From the NCBI GenBank assembly GCA_964435575.1, contig CAYSZS010000023.1, forward strand, positions 1-18,334: a stretch of DNA of 18,334 bases. Reading direction: 5' to 3'. The stretch comes from GWB1-39-12 sp964435575. GTDB lineage: Bacteria; Patescibacteriota; Microgenomatia; UBA8517. Position 1 is the stretch's first letter. Each line of letters starts with the position of its first letter. Under the pieces are notes generated by a model, which saw only the letters and a program-made list of their open reading frames with translations, was not told the DNA's origin and did no database searches. Position numbers and translations under genes: made by a program. Below are positions 14,399 through 18,334 of this stretch, in pieces.

Positions 14399-14745
14399 CT
14401 CGTCTTTCGCTAAAGCTACAGACGATTTATGTATTACGTCTATATACTTAAAAGTTCAAAATCTGGGAAACTTTACTACGGTTACACAGACAATTTGAAA
14501 CGTAGAATAAAAGAACATCAGGAAGGAAAATCAAAGTACACCAAGAGTCAACTACCAATAAAATTAGTTTTTTACTCGGCTTTTAAAAATAAAAAAAATG
14601 CTAAAGATTTTGAACTTTACTTAAAGTCGGGGTCAGGAAAAGCTTTTGTTTATAAAAGGTTAGTTAAGTAGCTTTCAGCGAAAGAGGAGTTAAGTGATTA
14701 ATAAGGTGTTCCGAAGTTTCAACGTAGGACACCCTGCCCCGCAGC
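14386..14745. mobile_element. Putative GIY-YIG cassette bounded by tRNA-end direct repeats
   Basis: The tRNA 3' end CCCTGCCCCGCAGC (14386-14399) recurs exactly at 14732-14745. Between the copies is one gene, flanked by a near-perfect inverted repeat: CTTTCGCTAAAGCTAC (14404-14419) against GTAGCTTTCAGCGAAAG (14668-14684), differing by one base insertion. A further hairpin (14705-14733) precedes the right copy. The layout resembles integration at a tRNA 3' end that regenerates the tRNA, but the element has no integrase and is only ~346 bp. Confidence 0.45.
14429..14671 (+). CDS. GIY-YIG nuclease-like protein (UPF0213/YhbQ type)
   Basis: An 80-residue single-domain GIY-YIG protein. YYVYILKS and LYYGYT form the two strands of the GIY and YIG signatures, with the catalytic Tyr and Arg expected in YYGYTDNLKRRIKEH, and the later Glu in the DFELYLKSG helix. 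Family members are small DNA nucleases of unclear duty, relatives of the UvrC N-terminal domain. The ATG is 31 bases after the tRNA with no Shine-Dalgarno or promoter, so it may be read on the tRNA transcript. Its stop codon lies in the right inverted repeat. The bracketing repeats suggest that it moves as a cassette. Confidence 0.9.
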   Translation: MYYVYILKSSKSGKLYYGYTDNLKRRIKEHQEGKSKYTKSQLPIKLVFYSAFKNKKNAKDFELYLKSGSGKAFVYKRLVK

Positions 14746-15065
14746 CAGTAAAGAAAAGAAAGAGGTTGGGAAGTAACGCTTTCCGCGCCCGCCTCCGCGG
14801 AAAGCGCGTCAAATCCGCCTTTTTTGAAACTTACGGACAGCCGCCGATCAGTTAAAAAGAAGTTCGAGCCGACAGTTTCGGGCGCGCGGGGGGTGGGGGC
14901 GCCGCGCCGGCCTGTCCGCCGAAGCCTCGGCGAAGGCGGAAGCAAGCGAGGCCGAAGGCCGAGCTAATCAAATGAAGTTCGACATTTTTTGTAAACCGCC
15001 AGCCAGTAAGAAGAGGAATATCCAGGTGTGTCTACCTATATCACTCCTGGAATGTTTAGTTCACT
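14672..15065. other. Gene-free hairpin-rich region with a G+C-rich island
   Basis: I see no credible gene. From left to right: hairpin GGTGTTCC/GGACACC (14705-14733); the tRNA-end copy (14732-14745); a perfect 11-bp stem CGCTTTCCGCG/CGCGGAAAGCG with an 8-base loop (14777-14806); a G-run-rich segment (14881-14910); the GAA-bulged palindrome (14915-14940); GGCC-GAA-GGCC (14950-14960); and CCAGG-T-GTG/CAC-T-CCTGG (15022-15050). AGCCAGTAA occurs at 14743-14751 and again at 15001-15009, bracketing the G+C-rich part, whose composition is unlike the surrounding DNA. It could be a second insertion, a structured RNA, or a pile of palindromic repeats. Confidence 0.6.
14915..14940. repeat. Palindromic repeat with symmetric GAA bulges, copy 1
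   Basis: TCCGCC-GAA-GCC-TC-GGC-GAA-GGCGGA: an outer 6-bp stem, GAA opposite GAA, and an inner 3-bp stem. It is preceded by CCTG. The same plan is seen at 18189-18230. Confidence 0.7.
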
Positions 15066-15133
15066 TTGAAAAAAACAGCCCTTTGCCTATAATATCAAAG
15101 GTTTTGTAACCACCTTACGAAAAGTGGTTTTTT
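15066..15133 (+). promoter_or_regulatory. Strong promoter plus leader hairpin with T-run before the 957-residue gene
   Basis: TTGAAA (15066-15071), 16 bases, TATAAT (15088-15093): the best promoter in the window, start near 15100. The ~40-base leader contains AACCAC (15108-15113) pairing with GTGGTT (15124-15129) and running into six T (15128-15133), only 6 bases before the ATG. This is a terminator-like shape within the leader. No Shine-Dalgarno is visible. Confidence 0.6.
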
Positions 15134-15139
15134 AATTTT

Positions 15140-18013
15140 ATGTTTCAAGAAAGAGTTCAGGAAAATTTACGACCTATTGAATCTTTAGCTGAAAATGTTT
15201 TCCAAAATAAGCTGAAGGTTAGAGAACAAGCTGTCGCCAAATACCACGAAAACTCTATGGTTGGGTTAGAAGTGGGTTATGCCTATAAAGATTTAGTTTA
15301 TGGTTTGGTAACTCGTTGGTATGAAGAAAATGTTCCTGAAAAGCAAAAGGATTGTGTCGGGATTGCGTCTTTTGGTTCAACCGCAAGAGGAGAATTGTGT
15401 TTTTATTCCGATACGGATTTAGCAATTGTTCATAACGGTGGAGTTAAAAAAGAAACCGTTAATGATTTAAGAAAGGGATTATTAGATTATTTAGAAAATG
15501 CTGGCTTACTTCCTGAAGTAAAAATATGGGGATTAAGAGATGCGCAAATTGAACTTTTTCAAAGAGATTTAGTTCAATCAGAAACAATATCATCAGCTGA
15601 GACAGTAGCAGGAGAACCTATTCACCTTGAAGCTTTACAACACGATACACATTTTGACCCCCAACATAAAGCTCTTTTTACAGTTTTTGAGTTAAAGAAA
15701 CCAAGATTTATGAAAGATGAAGAAGGGGTTTTTAACATTAAATGGGAAAAGGAAGGAGGGCTAGTTGATTTTTTAGCTTTAAGGTGTGTTGCGGCTGCTC
15801 GTGGTGTTGCTGGTAAAACTACGGTGGAAGTTTTAGTAGGTTTGGAATCACAAAGAATTATCACTAGAGAAGAATGTCAGTTTTTATGTTCTGCGGTGTC
15901 TGAATATATGATTTATCGTAACGAGATGCATATTTTTGCCGGAGACACGGCTGAACGATTGGGACCACGAACAAGAAGGTATATTAGGCAACATATTCCA
16001 GCAGTAAGCTCTCCTGAGGAACTTAACGAACATATAGAACAGTTGAGACTGGGGGTTTATTCGATAACCAGAAAGGTAATACATGATTTTCTTCGAAATA
16101 TGGATATTGACCCAGAGGTATACGAAAACTTTGACACTCTGCCGATTGATACTCAGTTGGATTATGTTCATTCTCCCAACTTACATTATTCCGAATTAGC
16201 CGCTTGGTCTTCGGAAGAGGACGAAGTTTTAGGTGCTTGCCTAGAAACGAATCCAAGTTGGTCAACACTAAACGCGGTAACGAGATCAGAATGTTGCTCG
16301 TCAGAAGTGTTGAGTCAAGCTGAATTATTAACTCGTGACAAAGAGTCGTTGGTCTTTGCGAGACTGCAATTGGCGGTAAATCCAAGCACTGCCCCCAAAA
16401 TTCTCGTGGAGCTTTTCCAACATACTAATGACGACCGTGTTCGAAGTATGGTAAGAAAAAGATTAGCTCATATACTTTATGACCAACATGGAGAAATTCC
16501 AGATGAGATTAAACATATAGTTGATGGTATTGTTTTCTATCCTCCTCATTATTTTCCTGAGGGTCTGTTTCAAAAGGGTGAAAAAATAATGCAACCAACG
16601 GAGGGTAAATTATTTTTGAATTTTGCGGGAAGATTAGCAAAAGGAAAAAACTTAATTCCATATTTGACGACGTTGGGATTATTACACCAGAAAGGTATTG
16701 ACTTTGAAGCCCATGTTTTTGGTTCTGCTGAACCAATAACTGTAGATGAATTACATGAATTTTGGAAAGAGCTAGACGACCCGAGTTTAATCGGGAAAAT
16801 TATATATCATGGGAAGTATACTCCTGCAGGATTGAGGCGGGAGTTAACAGCTATGCAAAATGTCGGGTTTCCAGTTTTTCTATACCCAAAAGGTCTTGTT
16901 AGCAAAGAGTTATTGTCCGCGGGAGTCCCGATAATTACTACAAAACAAGGAAATTACGATATTGAAATGACTGGCTTATGTCCCTTAGATGAGAGCAAAA
17001 TCGGGGCCAATTTAGTAAACGGTGTGGTCATTGGAGAAATCGAAAATAGCTTAAAAAGGACTCAGGAAATTGAGGGGAAATCTAGAAGGGGCATGGATTT
17101 AATTCGAGAAAGGTACTCCCTTGAACAATGGGGTAAACAAATAGGTAAAGTTATTGAAGAAATCAGACCTGGTTCAAAAAATGTGCTTCTACTTGGAACT
17201 ACTGCCCTTACAGAGCCTCATGGTCCAGCGGTGTGGTCGGAAAATCTTCTTACTTATCTTGGAGGAACTAATCTTCGTGGTAGATATGTTTATCCCTACG
17301 AAAATATACAACCTTTAATTCCTATTCCAAATACTTATTCAGGCGAACGATTAACACCTGAAGTAGAGGCGGGAATTCTTAATGACCTTTCTGTCTTTAC
17401 TCGTTCGGTTATGGCGATATCAACCGAAACCGACCTAAGTGTAATTATGCAAGCAGAAGATGTATTAATAAGATTAGCTCACAACCAAAACGCTATTAGA
17501 GTGTTATCTAGCCAAAGGGCGTATAATACCTTTAGTTCAGCCGTTTTAGAGGCTGGATACGACCCTCTAGAGTTAAGCTATCAATCGTTGGTTTTTGATG
17601 AAGAAAACATCTATGGCACTCTAATAAAGCCTTATCTAAAAGTTGCACGATGGCTACACTTATTGCAAACTGATTTACCAGAAGCCGATGTGATAATTAC
17701 ACATGGAACGTTAAACCCCCTGCTTGGTATTAGAGAAAAAAGGGAAAACGGCAAAGCTCTAATTCATGTGGATCATGTATTAGCTTCCGAAGAACCTTTA
17801 TTGAAAGGTATTTTAGACAATAATTATTACACAGACACGGAGAGGGGGTGGTTTGCTAATATGAATACGCTTGCTCGAAGAATGGCATTTATGCGTGCGG
17901 ATAGGTATCTGGCTTTATGGCCAGCTAATCATAGAATTGCAGTTGAACATTATGGAATGCCGGAAGGCAAGGTTGTCTACATTCCAAATGGAATTAATGA
18001 AAAGTCGGTATGA
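15140..18013 (+). CDS. GlnD-like nucleotidyltransferase / helical repeat / GT-B half-domain fusion
   Basis: A 957-residue fusion. Residues 70-320 resemble the front of GlnD: the Pol-beta-type motif FGSTARGELCFYSDTDLAI (78-96, D91 and D93 as metal ligands), then KEGGLVDFLALRCVAA and the helical region ending IYRNEMHIFAGD. GlnD's HD and ACT domains are absent. Residues ~345-450 look like LRV/HEAT-type repeats (LAVNPSTAPKILVELF, VRSMVRKRLAH). Residues ~465-675 look like the C-terminal half of a GT4 glycosyltransferase with its linker (YPPHYFPEGLF, FAGRLAKGKN, LLSAGVPIITTKQG), but the usual first Glu of EX7E is not evident. Residues 680-957 look like a GT4 N-terminal half (VLLLGTT..PHGPAVWSENLL, IITHGTL, ADRYLALW, KVVYIPNGI) and stop at the linker. 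Cytoplasmic, no membrane segments. Function unknown. Confidence 0.85.
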   Translation: MFQERVQENLRPIESLAENVFQNKLKVREQAVAKYHENSMVGLEVGYAYKDLVYGLVTRWYEENVPEKQKDCVGIASFGSTARGELCFYSDTDLAIVHNGGVKKETVNDLRKGLLDYLENAGLLPEVKIWGLRDAQIELFQRDLVQSETISSAETVAGEPIHLEALQHDTHFDPQHKALFTVFELKKPRFMKDEEGVFNIKWEKEGGLVDFLALRCVAAARGVAGKTTVEVLVGLESQRIITREECQFLCSAVSEYMIYRNEMHIFAGDTAERLGPRTRRYIRQHIPAVSSPEELNEHIEQLRLGVYSITRKVIHDFLRNMDIDPEVYENFDTLPIDTQLDYVHSPNLHYSELAAWSSEEDEVLGACLETNPSWSTLNAVTRSECCSSEVLSQAELLTRDKESLVFARLQLAVNPSTAPKILVELFQHTNDDRVRSMVRKRLAHILYDQHGEIPDEIKHIVDGIVFYPPHYFPEGLFQKGEKIMQPTEGKLFLNFAGRLAKGKNLIPYLTTLGLLHQKGIDFEAHVFGSAEPITVDELHEFWKELDDPSLIGKIIYHGKYTPAGLRRELTAMQNVGFPVFLYPKGLVSKELLSAGVPIITTKQGNYDIEMTGLCPLDESKIGANLVNGVVIGEIENSLKRTQEIEGKSRRGMDLIRERYSLEQWGKQIGKVIEEIRPGSKNVLLLGTTALTEPHGPAVWSENLLTYLGGTNLRGRYVYPYENIQPLIPIPNTYSGERLTPEVEAGILNDLSVFTRSVMAISTETDLSVIMQAEDVLIRLAHNQNAIRVLSSQRAYNTFSSAVLEAGYDPLELSYQSLVFDEENIYGTLIKPYLKVARWLHLLQTDLPEADVIITHGTLNPLLGIREKRENGKALIHVDHVLASEEPLLKGILDNNYYTDTERGWFANMNTLARRMAFMRADRYLALWPANHRIAVEHYGMPEGKVVYIPNGINEKSV

Positions 18014-18188
18014 TTGTTTATCTTTCTATTTGTGTTGTTTGTGCAAAGGATTGGATGAAAAATTGGTTCTTTGGTCATGACGAAATTTGTTCGAATAGCG
18101 TCTATAGTCGCCAACCACTAAGAATTTGGAACACTAAGCCTATCTGCCTAGTACACTTCTGGAGTAATTAATAGTTTATTTTAAGCCT

Positions 18189-18230
18189 GTCGCCGAAGGG
18201 AAGTACCGTATGGTACCTCCCGAAGGCGAC
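18189..18230. repeat. Palindromic repeat with symmetric GAA bulges, copy 2
   Basis: GTCGCC-GAA-GGGA-A-GTACC-GTAT-GGTAC-C-TCCC-GAA-GGCGAC: a 42-base near-perfect hairpin with GAA facing GAA, one A/C mismatch and a 4-base loop. It is also preceded by CCTG, so it belongs with 14915-14940. No T-run follows directly, making a terminator role doubtful. Confidence 0.75.
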
Positions 18231-18238
18231 TATCTTTG

Positions 18239-18275
18239 AAAAAGAAGCCCCAAGCTCCTTGTTTTGCGAGGCTTC
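18239..18275 (-). terminator. Rho-independent terminator of the convergent gene
   Basis: Read on the minus strand: GAAGCC (18275-18270), a 20-base loop with further G+C pairing, GGCTTC (18249-18244), then TTTTT (18243-18239). The stem starts within the stop codon of the minus-strand frame. Confidence 0.5.
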
Positions 18276-18334
18276 AATCATAGAGTTTTTTTACTCCGTC
18301 GATGTCGGGTTGTTCAAGAGTCTGTTTTTTTGTT
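18274..18334 (-). CDS. C-terminal end of a convergent gene, 5' part outside the window
   Basis: The minus-strand frame enters at 18333 and runs 19 codons (TKKQTLEQPDIDGVKKLYD) to TGA at 18276-18274. Its composition is protein-like and a terminator hairpin overlaps and follows the stop, which is the main support. Too short to identify. Confidence 0.4.
   Translation of the reverse strand, partial: TKKQTLEQPDIDGVKKLYD

Noticed and set aside
14705..14745. Second tRNA or tRNA fragment with its own T arm around the CCCTGCCCCGCAG copy
   Set aside because: Only the acceptor 3' strand and part of the T stem are copied. No T loop, anticodon arm or 5' acceptor strand is present.
14664..14945. Minus-strand 93-residue frame beginning MLPPSPRLRRTGRR
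   Set aside because: It reads through palindromic G+C-rich repeats and the hairpins after the GIY-YIG gene. The peptide is the by-product of a repeat and has no protein-like domain.
14760..14970. RNase P RNA, tmRNA or SRP RNA in the G+C-rich region
   Set aside because: None of their conserved core sequences is visible; the stems look like separate palindromes.
17871..18080. 69-residue plus-strand frame overlapping the end of the 957-residue gene
   Set aside because: It is a shadow frame of the fusion protein and shows no conserved glycosyltransferase residues, so it is not a frameshifted continuation.
18010..18171. 53-codon plus-strand frame overlapping the stop of the 957-residue gene as ATGA (MIVYLSICVVCAKDW...)
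   Set aside because: The overlap hints at coupling, but there is no Shine-Dalgarno, the peptide is odd (many Trp and Cys) and resembles nothing known. It also does not supply the missing glycosyltransferase half.

Overview
The window looks like a chromosomal stretch of an A+T-rich Patescibacteria/CPR bacterium, most likely from the Microgenomates side. The pointers are the uncharacterised membrane proteins of a style common in that group, the scarcity of Shine-Dalgarno sites, the small in-frame low-complexity repeats inside conserved housekeeping proteins, and a tRNA without an encoded CCA. The lineage is inferred from sequence style, not from a marker gene. TGA and TAA both act as normal stops here (TGA ends cca and the 957-residue gene), so there is no sign of the UGA=Gly code.

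Layout. 1-330: the 3' end of a secreted-nuclease-like gene (SNase plus excalibur). 351-2068, minus strand: a CCA-adding enzyme and a translationally coupled two-helix membrane protein. 2134-7827, plus strand: recJ, a RelA/SpoT homologue, an AspRS fused to a YbaK-type deacylase domain, and an unknown protein, tightly packed. 7829-8395, minus: a membrane-anchored protein gene broken by one in-frame TAA. 8481-9416: a D,D-carboxypeptidase, tail to tail with a membrane-anchored unknown (9419-10474, minus). 10522-12918: gltX followed by a membrane-anchored protein with an RlpA-like barrel. 13075-14215: a small helical protein, a DUF4258-like protein, and an RRM RNA-binding protein with a structured leader and the only textbook Shine-Dalgarno on the plus strand. 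14328-14745: tRNA-Gln(CTG) followed by a GIY-YIG gene bracketed by an inverted repeat and a copy of the tRNA 3' end. 14672-15065: a gene-free, locally very G+C-rich stretch full of hairpins. 15140-18013: a 957-residue protein joining a GlnD-like nucleotidyltransferase to helical repeats and two GT-B halves in reversed order. After it come a palindromic repeat and the 3' end of a convergent gene.

Functionally, most of the window concerns tRNA (CCA addition, Asp and Glu charging, trans-editing, a tRNA-Gln that probably depends on GluRS plus an amidotransferase encoded elsewhere), the stringent response, DNA repair and the cell wall. The least ordinary items are the 957-residue fusion, the tRNA-adjacent GIY-YIG cassette, a family of heptanucleotide tandem repeats that has invaded cca, recJ and gltX in frame, the possible RNA switch before the RRM gene, and -10 boxes placed so close to several start codons that the mRNAs would be leaderless.
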